DNA of 64,000 nt, from positions 262,455,816 through 262,519,815 of the forward strand of contig CM060975.1 in the NCBI GenBank assembly GCA_030765065.1. The letters run 5' to 3'. Below, in pieces: positions 9,710 through 20,854 of this stretch (position 1 is its first letter; each line of letters begins with the position of its first letter). Below the pieces are notes generated by a model. It did not search any database and was not told where the DNA came from. It saw nothing but the letters and a program-made list of their open reading frames with translations. This DNA comes from Deroplatys truncata. Its lineage: Eukaryota > Arthropoda > Insecta > Mantodea > Mantidae. The position numbers were made by a program, and so were the translations under genes.

Positions 9710-12700
9710 ATCTTACAAGCCATAAGGTAAGTCACATAAAATTACAACTTAAAACTAAGTGCATTCAAATCACAAGGGTACGCTTTAATCACAAGTAATT
9801 AATAAAGTGAAGTGGTTGTATGAAAGTTGGATGAAATGTCACTGGGACTATTAAATTTGTGTACATTACATGTTTAAAAAAAACAGTTTTAACTTAGGTG
9901 TTCAAAACATCACATAAAGAACTATACTGCGAAGAAAGAGATGGGGAGGAAGAGAGAAGACGAGGAGAATATGACGCAATACGAGCGGATATGGGGTGTA
10001 AGAACGGGAGGAATGTGGGAGATAGAGAAGGATTCAGAGGGGTGAGAGAGAGAGAGTAACAAAGAAATAGAGAGAATCTCCAGATAAAGTAATGATCAAA
10101 GTGGAGATGCTGGCTCTAAAGGTCGAAAATAAAAATAAACTCAGGTTTCTGTAATCATTTATTTTTGAACATAAAAAATTGTGCCACGGACAATTTAGGG
10201 TTTTCAGCTCGGAGATTAAGGAAAGCTAATGGCTTTGCAAAGCCAGTTTATGATTATTTTGATGCTAAACCTACGAACCTATGAAAAAGTTGGAAGTAGG
10301 TGCATTTTGGCAGATTCTCACTTGCAAACGTCAAAGGAACAGTTTCTAAAGGGAATGATCCACAAACAAACAATACAATAAAGTGAACAGAGTTGCATTT
10401 CTTTTTATACTAAAACATGTCCATTCAACATATCCTTTGCCAAAAGAGAAGGTTCCAAATAGACAATGCTCTAAAACTGAGAACCATTAAAGGGAATGGG
10501 GGTACATTTAGATGGCTTTTTATACCATAATATGCCCATTTAACGGTTCTTAAATGGGCGTGTTACTGACGTCATAATTCGGAACTCCAACTTAATGGTC
10601 AAGTACATCACTGTTTAGCGAAGCGTTACACTGTGAGAAGAACACCGCGGTTTTGTATGTGTAAACAGGTAACGAGACCTATTAATATCAGGAACTTTAT
10701 AGTTTTAAATGTTAATTATAATTACATATTTCTTAATTTTTCAATAATTCGATTGATATCCGTAACACTTGTATTAAAAATGATTACAACTGCTGCATTA
10801 ATATGTCTCTAGGCTTATTTATATATACCGCGTTTTCATAAATTAAAAGTTGCTCGTAAGATATCTTGCGATAAGTGGATATGGCCTGAAGTTTATACAC
10901 TAGGCACGAATCATTCGAGTTTTGATCGACTTTTCCCAAAGGCTGTATTAGTAAATCTCGTCTGGGGTTGGCTTTCGAAAAAAGTGATATTTTTATCAGT
11001 GGTTTACGGAACTGAAATAACGAGGTTCAGCTGGCAAGCAGCCGCCTTATCTCTATAGCAGCAGTCTGGTAGGTTGTAAATTGTGTTAATCTGTTCGTTA
11101 TCAGAAATCCATACTCCACTATAGCTAGAGCTTTCAGTCTTCTCACCGCAGATTTCGCTTTGATCCTTTCATTAATAGAGGTTTATCCTAGATCCGTGCT
11201 TTATGGCATGCGTTCCTCTGCTTAGTAACAGTGGCTTTAGCACTTAATTAAAATGTATTGTTTTTAAAAAGTAACAATTATATTTAAATGAGTTATAAAT
11301 TTTCTCATTATTGTATATGAATTATGAGGCGCTCAATATAGAAGACCAAAAAGAATTGAGGTAGGGCGACTTTAGTGACAAGAAAATTCAACAGTGATGA
11401 TTCGATTTAAAAGTCGAACTTCGAAATCCCGTTAAACAAGTTGAATACGGAACTTTTATGCAAAATATTAAACCTACAAGTGGGTGAGCACTGCACTATA
11501 TAAAGTAAAGTAGGCAGTGGATTTCATTCTTTTTGTTTGCAAGTTTAATGTTCTATAATCGAAGAGATGAATTGATGAAATGATGGTTAAATGAGTCCTG
11601 GAAAAAATCTTATGCAAGTAACTCGTTATAACCGAAATTATTTGAACTGACGACTACTGAATGTGAGGCTGGTGGGCTACATTGACACTGGACACTACCG
11701 AAACAAAGTAGTGTTTATGTAAAATCTAGTGCAGTTTGCAACTCTGCAAAGTTTATGTTCATATGATGCTTTCGGAGCTGAAAATAAATCTACTTTTTAC
11801 GAAATGTTGATGAAAGTAATAGTGCCTGAAACTTACACCAACATTATATTTTGTGATAGTCAGAATATCCAATTAAAATTCACAAACTACAACACAACAA
11901 ACGCTAGCTAGTTTATAGAGTGCAATATTCATGAAGAAGAATCCGTTGTTAGCTCTACTACTAGCTGAAGAGGAAGTGGTATACAAGCAGAGAAAAATCA
12001 CAGTAATGTGGAGCACAAGATAAATGCAAAAACAAGAAGAAACAAGCAAAAGCAAAAACTACGGTAATCCGCTTTTAAATGTGTAATGAGGTAGTGAAGC
12101 AAGTAGACAGTTTTGAATACGTAATGTACCAGAAGCGGTAACATGTGATGCTGACATCGGAGAATATAAGTTTCTGAAGTGTCTTTTAAGGTCTCGTGTT
12201 TAGGAAAAATGTGAGTGAAGTACATGGAGTAATGCTCAAATGATTTCAGGATCTAGAGAGCGGAGAATCGCCATGAGAATATGCATAAAAAAATAACGAA
12301 AATATTGTTTTCTCCGGGCAACCGGGGCTTCTATAGCCGCCCCCACATTACAGAGTTGGGCAGTGGCACATAAAAGTTTTAACAAAAAGAGAAAACTTTT
12401 CTTGGATCCCTGAAGAAAGTTTAAGTAATAGATTGCTTTATTTTTCACGTGTACTTAACTGCAGATGTTACGAGGGTTGCATTATGCTATTGTACAGTGC
12501 AGACACTTCAAGGTGACGATTATGGAAAAAAGTTGTAATGAAATGTGAATCTCCAGCAGAATGTTGGAATAACTGAAGTGGACAGAATATTATAAATGTT
12601 TTTTTTTTAAAAAAAAAAGGGAAAGGAAGAAAATACAGGAAGTGAAAAGATGCTGGATCTGTACTGCACGAGATGAAAACGGTTGCTAAGAGACCACGGG

Positions 12701-12914
12701 AATGCTTTTTTTTGCTCAATTGTGTAGGCCCCTTTAACTAGGGTGGTCATATCAGGGCTTTGACTTTAGAAACAACTGATGGCGTTAGTAACTCCTGACT
12801 GTAGTTTTTAACAGTTTTTTTTACACATTTTCATTACAAAACACAGTCGCATTCACTCCCAAATTCATATTTTCAGTCCCTGCAGACAGTAGAGATTGAT
12901 TGTGATTATAGAAA
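9705..12914. other. No recognisable feature
   Basis: AT-rich sequence with only short open frames. A purine-rich stretch lies at about 9935-10080, and an imperfect direct repeat of about 45 bp lies around 10395 and 10515 ('tttttatac', then 'catgtccatt' or 'tatgcccatt'). No family similarity seen. Confidence 0.45.
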
Positions 12915-12980
12915 AATCCTCCAGGTAATCGAACCCGGGACTCCTGGGTTGAGAAGCCAGAATGCTGAGATGCCAGATGA
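12915..12980 (-). repeat. SINE head fragment
   Basis: The minus strand reads an A-box-like TGGCATCTCAGCATT and, about 40 bases on, a B box GGGTTCGATTACC. These are the internal Pol III promoter motifs of tRNA-derived SINEs. Confidence 0.55.
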
Positions 12981-13033
12981 CAGAAATTAAAAAGTTAATA
13001 TGCGGATGCTATGAAAACTTGTTGACTGATGTA

Positions 13034-13604
13034 AAGGTAACGGTAAAAATAAAAGTACGTATGACATAGCGGAACCGGGGCAGAGCAACGCAGGCAGACC
13101 AGTCGGTCTATTGTGCTTCCAACATGACCCCTGGGAAGGAAGGATGAGGGGAGACACCCGAAATGGGCGACCAGATCCCGATGACGATGGACGCAAGCAT
13201 GAACGGGGTCCCTAACTTTCCACATAGAAGGCATCCGACCCACACAGTCTCTGCCCACAAGCCATCAACCTCCAGGGTCTCTCGGTGCGAAATCCCACGA
13301 TAAGGAGATACCTAAATGAACTGTACCGCAGTGACGCCGGGGGAGAAGCCTTTTTACAGAATACAAGCCACCACCCAGCCGCAACCCGCCGAACACCGTC
13401 GGCTGGTCCTAAAACCTGAAACAAGATGGTGGGTACAGGAAATGAGAGGAAGGAGAGTTGTGGTAGAAAATGAAGCATTCGCCTAGCAACTCGGGGAAAC
13501 CACGAAAAACCCATGGGCCAGAATGGGCGGTTGTCGGGGATCGATCCCGGGACGTTCCGAATGCCGGCCGCAGGCGTAACTATCTCAGCCATCTCGCTCG
13601 GTTA
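13034..13604 (-). mobile_element. Large tRNA-derived SINE
   Basis: On the minus strand it starts with cgagcgagatggctgagata (A box), followed by a B-box-like GGGATCGATCCC. A GC-rich body of about 570 bp ends in an AT-rich tail near 13040. Flanks ttgactgatgta (13022-13033) and ttgactggttta (13605-13616) match at 9 of 12 positions, a plausible decayed target duplication. Layout and length resemble the SINEs at 27.9 and 48.9 kb. Open frames inside (up to 126 codons) are chance frames in GC-rich sequence. Confidence 0.7.
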
Positions 13605-13616
13605 TTGACTGGTTTA

Positions 13617-14959
13617 CTGTTTGGTGAACTGATATTTCAGCTGCAGCGGACATGATTTAATTTATCTTGAACAATCAGCGCGCTAGTACAACGGTACACG
13701 ATGCTTGATGTAATCGCAATGACATTTCCAGATTTTGTACACCCTTGGAAAAGGAAGGCTTGTTTGGCTATCAATGGGTCTGCACGTACAGTTGAAATGG
13801 AGTCCTTGGTTTATTGTGCCAATGCCGCAACATTCGGATTCAGCGCCCTAAAGCTCTTCCAGTTGATTTTCTTCTGAAGGGTTGTCCTCCAAATAAACTG
13901 TTTATCTACCGAAGTCAATCACAAGCATGGAACTAAAATAAGTCTTAAAATTTGTTTTTGGAATGTGCAACCGTGTTTCCCAGACTTCTTATCAACGAGA
14001 TTAACTATTTGGCGACCGCTGGTAGGGAAAGCAAACAGAGCGACGGCTTATATCCATTTTCACAAAAGCGGGAGCCAAAGCAGACATAAAACAAAAGAGA
14101 AGCGCAAACAAAAAACAAGAGCCAAAAGTCTCTCCGTAATGAAGAGCTGTTGTGAGTGCCCAGGTCTCCGATAAACTCTTTCTCTCTCTTTCTTGACACA
14201 GGGAATATTTCTTCATTTAGTCTTCGCTGAATGAAAACTAATGCAGTGCAAGAGGCTAAAGTGCCCAAAAGAGCCTGTATTATTGAATGCCTCAGCGAAG
14301 AGAATCGTTACAAAAGAACTACCTTCAAGATGCTGTGCTGAAAAGCGAAATCTCTCGTTTCTTACAGCTAAAAATATATTCAAATTACATTCAATCGTAC
14401 CTCGAAGAGGAAAGATAAAACTGATATAAATTAAAATACGTTAAACAATAATCAAATTTTTTCGGATTCTTTTAAGACATTTTTGAAAAATTGCAGAAAG
14501 TATCAAACTCATTAAGGTGAAAAGGCTGGTAATTCTCATATTTTTTCACAAGCGTTTGTGAAGCAAGATAATAAATCCAAACATTTAATAAAGTCACTTT
14601 ACTTTAGCATACGCTCCAAAGCAATTCTGATCCAAATAGACCATTGCTGAAGATATCCCATAGTCAATGAGTCAAAGGGTTTAGGAACTCGCGGAGCTTA
14701 CAGAGATATAAGAGCTTTAAATTTCAAATCCCAGACCGTAAGCCTTTTGCCCTTTTATTTTTGTTTTATTTTACATTGTAAATAACTACAAAGTGTGTTG
14801 TCAGCTCAGAAGGCTGATGTAACTTGGGCCAAAGTTACCCCACTAAGCCAAAGTTCCCCATCTTATGGCCCTCAATAATACTGGCTGTCATGACTACTGT
14901 ATTTCAGCTGTGACATCAAAATTCAAACTATTCAGAAAAAGGCGCATACCTAAAATGTA
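13617..14959. other. No recognisable feature
   Basis: Open frames of up to 87 codons around 14.0-14.3 kb show no family similarity. Confidence 0.45.
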
Positions 14960-16358
14960 GTGTGTCCATAAAAATATGCCATACTTTGAACTGGTATTGT
15001 GACCTTTTGGATAGTCATATTTGGGTGAAGTTGGTGATATTCGAAAGAAGAATTCAATTATTTCTGTGCATGTCAACAATCTACAATAATGGAAGCGATC
15101 GCGGGAATCAAACACAAAAACACTCACGTTTGTGATTAGTCGATATGGGCTTATTGTTGGATATTTAGCAGGCAGGCTACATGTGAATGTTTGCTTTTAA
15201 AATTGTTTTTGTTATTAAAGAAGTTTTAGGAGTTATGGCGAACCCACAAGAACGTAGTTGATGTGTTTTGGAATATCATAGCACACAGAGTCTGGTGCAG
15301 GTTCAGCGTGCTTTTAGGCGAAGGTTTCAATATCAAGCTCGTATACACGTCAATTTTGAAGGGTCCGTGATTTTGTGGATCGTAGCTGCGTATGTCACAA
15401 AAGAAAAGGCCATTCAGGGAGACCATCTGTCAATGCGGGAATTGTGGAACAAATGCAGGAGGCGTAATCCTAAGATGTCTGTCCGTAGAGCTAGTCAGTA
15501 GTTAAATATCCCTAAATTCACCGTATCTAAGATCCTGCGTACGCGACTGAAGTTTCACCCCTACAAACAGCAATTATTGCATAAGTTGAAACTTGATGAC
15601 CCTGCAAAACAATTAGATTTCTCTGAACATTTATTAGTACTAATGGAGGGCAATGAAAATCTGCCAGAAAAAATAATTTTCAGTGATGAGGCAACATTCC
15701 AAGTTAGTGGAAAATTGAACAGGCATAGTGTTAGGATATGGGGAGGCAGAATACACATGAAAGAGACTCCTCCAAAGTGATCGTCTTTTGTACCGTATCG
15801 AAACGTCAAGTCTATGGCCCATTTTTTTTTTCGAGAGGCCACTGTCAAGGGTCCAACTTATCTTGACATGTACACTGAATGGTTATTTCCACAATTGGAA
15901 GAAGAAGGCAATGAACTTATTTTACAACAAGATGGGGCACTTCCTCATTGGCATTTACATGTTCGGGAACATCTGAATGAGCGGTTTCCAGGAAGATGGA
16001 TCGGAGTACCGGAAACAATGTCTTCTACAAGTGGCCGCCGTGGTCGCCTGACTTGACGGTCTGGGACTCCTTTTTATGGGGTTAATAAAGAATTGTATCT
16101 ATGTATTGCCTCAAAACCTTCGTATCACTGCTTCCATCCAGTCCATTTCATCAGATATCTTGGAGCGTGTGAGACATGGATGGGAATATCACCTTGATGT
16201 CTGCAGCGTCACTCGTTGGGGCCACATTCAATGTCTATGAGGTACATTAAAAGCTATTTGAGATTTTTTTTCGAATGTCACTAACTTCATCCAAATACGA
16301 ATATCCAAAGTGTCGCAATACCAGTTCAAAGTATGGCGGTATTTTTATGGACACTCTG
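14960..16358 (+). mobile_element. Tc1/mariner-superfamily DNA transposon, inactive
   Basis: Inverted repeats of about 95 bp (14961-15055 and 16266-16358) share the outer GTGTCCATAAAAATA and then 'catactttgaactggtattg'. They enclose a broken transposase in a body of about 1.4 kb. TA dinucleotides lie at both ends, as expected for this superfamily. Length and the transposase motifs agree with a full-length element killed by point mutations rather than a deletion derivative. Confidence 0.85.
15235..16240 (+). pseudogene. DDE/D transposase, broken
   Basis: The start ATG at 15235 opens MANPQERS and then a stop. Homology continues through several frames. The N-terminal helix-turn-helix region includes AFRRRFQ and NPKMSVRRAS. 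The catalytic core shows IIFSDEATFQVSG (first Asp), LQQDGALPHWHLHVRE (second Asp) and WPPWSPDLTVWDSFLWG (third acidic residue, Asp). This is the Tc1/mariner-type domain that cuts and rejoins DNA at the inverted repeats. At least two stops and several frameshifts make it non-functional. Confidence 0.85.
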
Positions 16359-16360
16359 TA

Positions 16361-16727
16361 TTATTATCTACTGCTATAATAATCAGTGATGGTTAGTTCG
16401 TAGCTATTAGACAACAAAACCTCTATTTTATATTCTAACAAAACAAAAACGCGCTATCAAAACATAAAATACAGGTTCAACAAAACATAAAATACACTGT
16501 TTAAAAATGACTTTAGTTTTCCAAACTTACCGATATCAATATTATCATTAATCAAAACAATTTATTCAACATGGTATATTCACTCCAAAGACTCGAAGCT
16601 TTAATACTTCTCGAATTCTTATAAAAATACGCCAACAAAGAATCTTATTTACGTCTGCTTGATCACCCACACACCAGTCCTTGAATTTCATATAACTACA
16701 TAAACGTTCCTTGACTTCTCTGGAAGT
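16361..16727. other. No recognisable feature
   Basis: AT-rich spacer between the mariner-type element and the LTR element, with a short tandem 'caacaaaacataaaataca' near 16470. Confidence 0.5.
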
Positions 16728-17307
16728 ATATTGCGAGTGTATTACTTATAATGTTTGTGTATTTGTGTTTACTCAACGTGTTGAAGCCATCTTGTGACGT
16801 GATTCATTTGTTCGGTTTGTAGCTCCATCTGGTGTTAGCAATTTGCGGCAGTATTAGTTTTTGTTTGAAAGAATTTTACTTTTATTTTTTATTTAATTCT
16901 GTTTCACTGTCCTCCGGCTAGCTCTGATCTTTTGGGTCAAGCACTTCTCTTAATACAGGTTGTGTAAACGGATGGAATCTTTTATCCAAAGAGAACACTG
17001 ATGAAGAAATTTGTTTTACACTTTTATTGTCGAACACGTTAACTATCACATTTATACATTGATCTTAACACTCGCCAAACTGAAACTATTATAACAACTT
17101 CTTACGAATCACTTTTAATCCACATACTTCAACCTTTTGTATAATTAACTTTACCATACTTGAGAATTTTCATAACTCTGTTACGCGTAACCTGCAAATT
17201 GATATCCGAAGTGTGCCGTACAAATACTTTCGACGAACTGATGGGAATGCGACGTGTAGTGTACAAAGAATTTTGATGAACTGACGGACTTTACCTCTAA
17301 CCTACCC

Positions 17308-17315
17308 TATTTATA
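17308..17315 (-). promoter_or_regulatory. LTR TATA box
   Basis: The minus strand reads TATAAATA followed by GG. It lies about 375 bp into the LTR and about 120 bp downstream of the heat-shock element, a normal place for the U3 promoter. The other LTR has it at 20469-20476. Confidence 0.7.
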
Positions 17316-17437
17316 CTCCTACACACCGATATGCCTAAAGATTATAACTGAACTGCAATTGGCTAATAAAACGCGCCAACATTAGCGTCTATTTTTATAT
17401 CCAATGAAAATTAGGAATACATATGCTCTAGGGAAAC

Positions 17438-17452
17438 GTTCCAGAAGATTCT
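17438..17452 (-). promoter_or_regulatory. Perfect heat-shock element in LTR U3
   Basis: Three contiguous inverted pentamers, gttcc agaag attct on the plus strand, fit nTTCn-nGAAn-nTTCn, the binding site of the heat-shock factor trimer. It is upstream of the TATA box and would place transcription of the element under stress control. Motif match only; binding is inferred. Confidence 0.6.
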
Positions 17453-17689
17453 CAAGAAAAAACGCGCCAACATTACGTAACTTCCTCGTTTCCAATAATG
17501 ATAAACAGCTCACCCCCTCGCTGCATTTTTGCACGCTATTATTGTCAGTTTCAGTAAGGCATTAAAAACTTACTTCTCAACAATAATTACAATAAACAAA
17601 TATCTCAAATTAATGTCACACAAAAATGCATATTCATACTATAACCACTCTTTACATTTAAATAATTTGTGATACAAATTACTGCATCA

Positions 17690-17700
17690 TATGCCCCACT
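17690..17700 (-). other. Polypurine tract
   Basis: The minus strand reads AGTGGGGCATA immediately before the 3' LTR start TGATGC. Short, but correctly placed for plus-strand priming. Confidence 0.6.
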
Positions 17701-18397
17701 AGAAACATAATTATAAATATTTACAACTTCTTTGGAAATTTTATAATTGGGTTTTTAGTCTCCTAAATCTTGGAACACACGCTATCACTTTCACTTAACA
17801 CTTCACAAGCATTTAACACACGACATATGTTTTTTTTTATCTCGCCACTACTTAGTGGCTCTGGTTTAATGTTTTTAGACTTTAATCTGACATTACAAAA
17901 AAATTTTTATAGCAAATACTGTAACCTGAATTATTTAATTACTGTTACAAAATTGTTTACTTTCTTAAGTTGTTGACAAAAATTTATACATTTAAGAATT
18001 TTTGTAATTATTAAACATATTTACCAAAAATATTCACCCTCTACATAAATATATTTACATCTCTTAAATATAAGTACTGTTTCACATTTTCTGTTTGCTA
18101 CATAAGTATTTGTTTTAATTATTTTTTTTACCCAATTTTTGTTGTTTTGTACTTTATATTCACAATACTCTTGGAATTATATCTATGTAATTTTACTTTA
18201 ATATCATATTAAGTTTCATTTCAAATGCTGTTACAGTTACTAAGAATTTATTTTTTTTTTTGAACATTTCTCTTTTTTATATAATTTATTTCTCTTTACC
18301 TATGACATATATAAATAATTAACCCTCTTACAATCCAATACATTGCTCTGCAAGTCATCTTTAACTATCCAGCATTTACTTTACATCTCATTGCTAT
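17701..18397 (-). other. Non-coding internal region of the LTR element
   Basis: AT-rich, with many T runs on the plus strand. It occupies the place of pol but shows no open frame longer than about 70 codons and no pol motif. Confidence 0.6.
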
Positions 18398-19435
18398 TTA
18401 CCCTCCTGGATCAAATTGTCTGTGGCTAAACATTACTCGTAGCCGTATCCTAGCCTTCCAAAATTTGTTCATGAATAACCTCTTAAAGGATTCATATGAT
18501 ATTTCACCCCAAGATAACATTTGAAAACAATCTAAAGTTTTCTGAACAACACATCTTTTGACAACTATCATTTTCAATTCTTGCGGTACCTTTTTAACTT
18601 GAGAATACTCTGACAAATCTGTACTAAACTGTACTGGATTGGAGTTTTCATTTTTAACAGCTTGGTACTTGTTAATTTCAGAGGTTTGCTTTTGATTATT
18701 TACAGGCAAAACTTTAACTTCTTCGTACAATTTATTTCTTTGCATTATTGACTCCTCCTGTATTTCTGATATCTCCCCTCTGAAATTAACTTGCGCCTGA
18801 TTCACATCTACATTCATAACCTTTTTCATCTCTCTTATCTCACTTGAAATAATACTCATTCTACTACCTGACTCTGTAAATTCTACATCAACATGTTCAA
18901 ACTTAGTATTAACCTCACTTTTTTGGTTTGATATTTCCCTGCTCATTTCTGACATTTTCTTTGAAATTTCTCCTATCTCACTTGCTATCACTTCCTGATT
19001 TTCATCTCTCATTTTTGGCATACTACTATCTAGCTTCATAACTTTCTTTTCAAATCCTTCTATTATTTTCCTATTTCTATTTTCTATATCTTCCATTATT
19101 TCCCTATTCCTTTTTTTCATATCTTCATTGATTTGATTGAATGTTTGCTCTATTCTCTCATTTCTCTTTTCCATATCTTCCCTTAATTGATCTCTAAAAT
19201 TTCTCAGCATTTCCATCATTTCCATCATCATACTAGCATCAAAATTTACATTTCCTGCTGTTCTATTCTCACTTTCTGCACTAACATTTCCACCCTCAAA
19301 TCCTACATTGTTTGAGCTATTCTCTGTAACCTGTATTGAATTACAGCTAACTGTTACACTATCTCGCTCCATAATTATTTCTTCTGTATTATTAGTGGAC
19401 ATTATTTTCTTTATCCTACCGCTCCTGAGGTACAT
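18398..19435 (-). CDS. Gag-like protein, truncated in capsid
   Basis: The 345-codon frame starts at 19435, about 320 bases after the innermost PBS copy. The N-terminus YLRSGRIKK resembles the start of many Gypsy gag proteins. Residues from about 70 to 240 are Met/Glu/Lys/Arg-rich with recurring EDM.KRN-type units and should form a long coiled coil. Residues 305-323 (SWGEISYESFKRLFMNKFW) match the beginning of the Gypsy capsid domain, in which a Tyr-x-x-Phe motif is followed by a helix. Translation stops soon after (FDPGG), so most of capsid and the zinc-knuckle nucleocapsid are missing. The same coiled-coil gag style appears, decayed, at 1.1 and 5.8 kb. Whether the short product packages RNA alone or depends on a helper is unknown. 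Confidence 0.7.
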   Translation of the reverse strand: MYLRSGRIKKIMSTNNTEEIIMERDSVTVSCNSIQVTENSSNNVGFEGGNVSAESENRTAGNVNFDASMMMEMMEMLRNFRDQLREDMEKRNERIEQTFNQINEDMKKRNREIMEDIENRNRKIIEGFEKKVMKLDSSMPKMRDENQEVIASEIGEISKKMSEMSREISNQKSEVNTKFEHVDVEFTESGSRMSIISSEIREMKKVMNVDVNQAQVNFRGEISEIQEESIMQRNKLYEEVKVLPVNNQKQTSEINKYQAVKNENSNPVQFSTDLSEYSQVKKVPQELKMIVVKRCVVQKTLDCFQMLSWGEISYESFKRLFMNKFWKARIRLRVMFSHRQFDPGG

Positions 19436-19753
19436 TTAATTTTTTTTTTCTAAAAAAAAATTACGATACTCTGACTTTTGTGATGCTGTCTGTTGCTGTT
19501 ACTTTGATGTCCAGCTTCCTTCCCCTCTCTCCTAGATGTATATGTCGCCTCTGCGTTGTATTATGATGAATCTGCGTTGTCTCGATGTTTTTGTGTCCAC
19601 TCATCCGCATCGTCTGTCGTTCCTCTAGTTGTTTCTGGAATCTGCGTCTTGTAGTTCAGTTTACTACTCCATTCGCTTCACGTCCTGATTCCTTTGCTCC
19701 TTCCTGGTTATCTCACTTCTTCCTGGTTAATTCTGCTCCTTCCTGGTTCTTCT

Positions 19754-19889
19754 GCCCCATGTTGGGCGCCAATTTGAGAGTGTATTTACTTATAAATGTT
19801 TTTATTTGTTAGCCCCACATTTGGGAGTCAATTTGAGAGTAATTTAGTGTTATTTTTATTTAATTTGTTGAGCCCCACGTTGGGCGCCA
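19754..19889 (-). repeat. Three tandem LTR-end/PBS modules
   Basis: Units start at 19754, 19812 and 19872, spaced 58 and 60 bp. Each holds a PBS-like 18-19-mer (gccccacgttgggcgcca and variants) followed on the plus strand by a copy of the LTR border (aatttgagagt or aatttgcgagt). The unit next to the LTR and the innermost one are well preserved. The middle one is degenerate (gccccacatttgggagtca). Confidence 0.85.
19872..19889 (-). other. Primer binding site, tRNA-Lys type
   Basis: The minus strand reads TGGCGCCCAACGTGGGGC, the sequence known as the tRNA-Lys1,2 PBS in several retroviruses. It starts three bases (AAT) after the LTR end. Confidence 0.85.
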
Positions 19890-19892
19890 ATT

Positions 19893-20850
19893 TGCGAGTG
19901 TATTACTTATAATGTTTGTGTATTTGTGTTTACTCAACGTGTTGAAGCCATCTTGTGACGTGATTCATTTGTTCGGTTTGTAGCTCCATCTGGTGTTAGC
20001 AATTTGCAGCAGTATTAGTTTTTGTTTGAAAGAATTTTACTTTTATGTTTTATTTAATTCTGTTTCACTGTCCCCCGGCTAGCTCTGATCTTTTGGGTCA
20101 AGCACTTCTCTTAATACAGGTTGTGTAAACGGAAGGAATCTTTTATCCAAAGAGAACACTGATGAAGAAATTTGTTTTACACTTTTATTGTCGAACACGT
20201 TAACTATCACATTTATACATTGATCTTAACTCTCGCCAAACTGAAACTGTTATAACAACTTCTTACGAATCACTTTTAATCCACGTACTTCAACTTTTTG
20301 TATAATTAACTTTACCATACTTGAGAATTTTCATAACTCTGTTACGCGTAACCTGCAAATTGATATCCGAAGTGTGCCGTACAAATACTTTCGACGAACT
20401 GATGGGAATGCGACGTGTAGTGTACAAAGAATTTTGATGAACTGACGGACTTTACCTCTAACCTACCCTATTTATACTCCTACACACCGATATGCCTAAA
20501 GATTATAACTGAACTGCAATTGGCTAATAAAACGCGCCAACATTAGCGTCTATTTTTATATCCAATGGAAATTATGAATACATATGCCCTAGGGAAACGT
20601 TCCAGAAGATTCTCAAGGAAAAACGCGCCAACATTACGTAACTTCCTCGTTTCCAATAATGATAAACAGCTCACCCCCTCGCTGCATTTTTGCACGCTAT
20701 TATTGTCAGTTTCAGTAAGGCATTAAAAACTTACTTCTCAACAATAATTACAATAAACAAATATCTCAAATTAATGTCACACAAAAATGCATATTCATAC
20801 TATAATCACTCTTTACATTTAAATAATTTGTGATACAAATTACTGCATCA
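19893..20850 (-). repeat. 5' LTR (right in the window)
   Basis: Same length and ends as the left LTR, about 13 differences by eye. Its TATA box (20469-20476) and heat-shock element (20599-20613) are intact. Confidence 0.9.
20599..20613 (-). promoter_or_regulatory. Heat-shock element, 5' LTR copy
   Basis: Identical to the site at 17438-17452. This is the copy that would drive transcription of the element. Confidence 0.6.
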
Positions 20851-20854
20851 ATAT

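Larger units (their letters stand above)
16732..17689 (-). repeat. 3' LTR (left in the window)
   Basis: On the element strand it begins TGATGCAG and ends CACTCGCA. It contains a TATA box (17308-17315), a heat-shock element (17438-17452) and a duplicated 'aacgcgccaacatta' motif (near 17371 and 17461). Confidence 0.9.
16732..20850 (-). mobile_element. Non-autonomous Gypsy-like LTR retrotransposon with ATAT TSD
   Basis: Two 958-bp LTRs (16732-17689, 19893-20850) bound a 2203-bp internal region. The flanks are ATAT at 16728-16731 and 20851-20854. The minus-strand orientation is set by the tRNA-Lys-type PBS next to the right LTR, a purine tract next to the left LTR and the gag-like ORF. By eye the LTRs differ at about 13 positions, roughly 98.6% identity, so insertion is fairly recent. 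No protease, reverse transcriptase or integrase is present. The rest of the internal region (17701-18397) is T-rich on the plus strand. The element would need enzymes from a relative. Confidence 0.9.

Noticed and set aside
13212-13592. 126-codon minus-strand open frame
   Set aside because: It is within a GC-rich SINE; SINEs do not encode protein.
16732-20850. Possible endogenous retrovirus with envelope
   Set aside because: No env-like, protease or polymerase frame exists in the 2.2-kb internal region; only gag-like coding remains.
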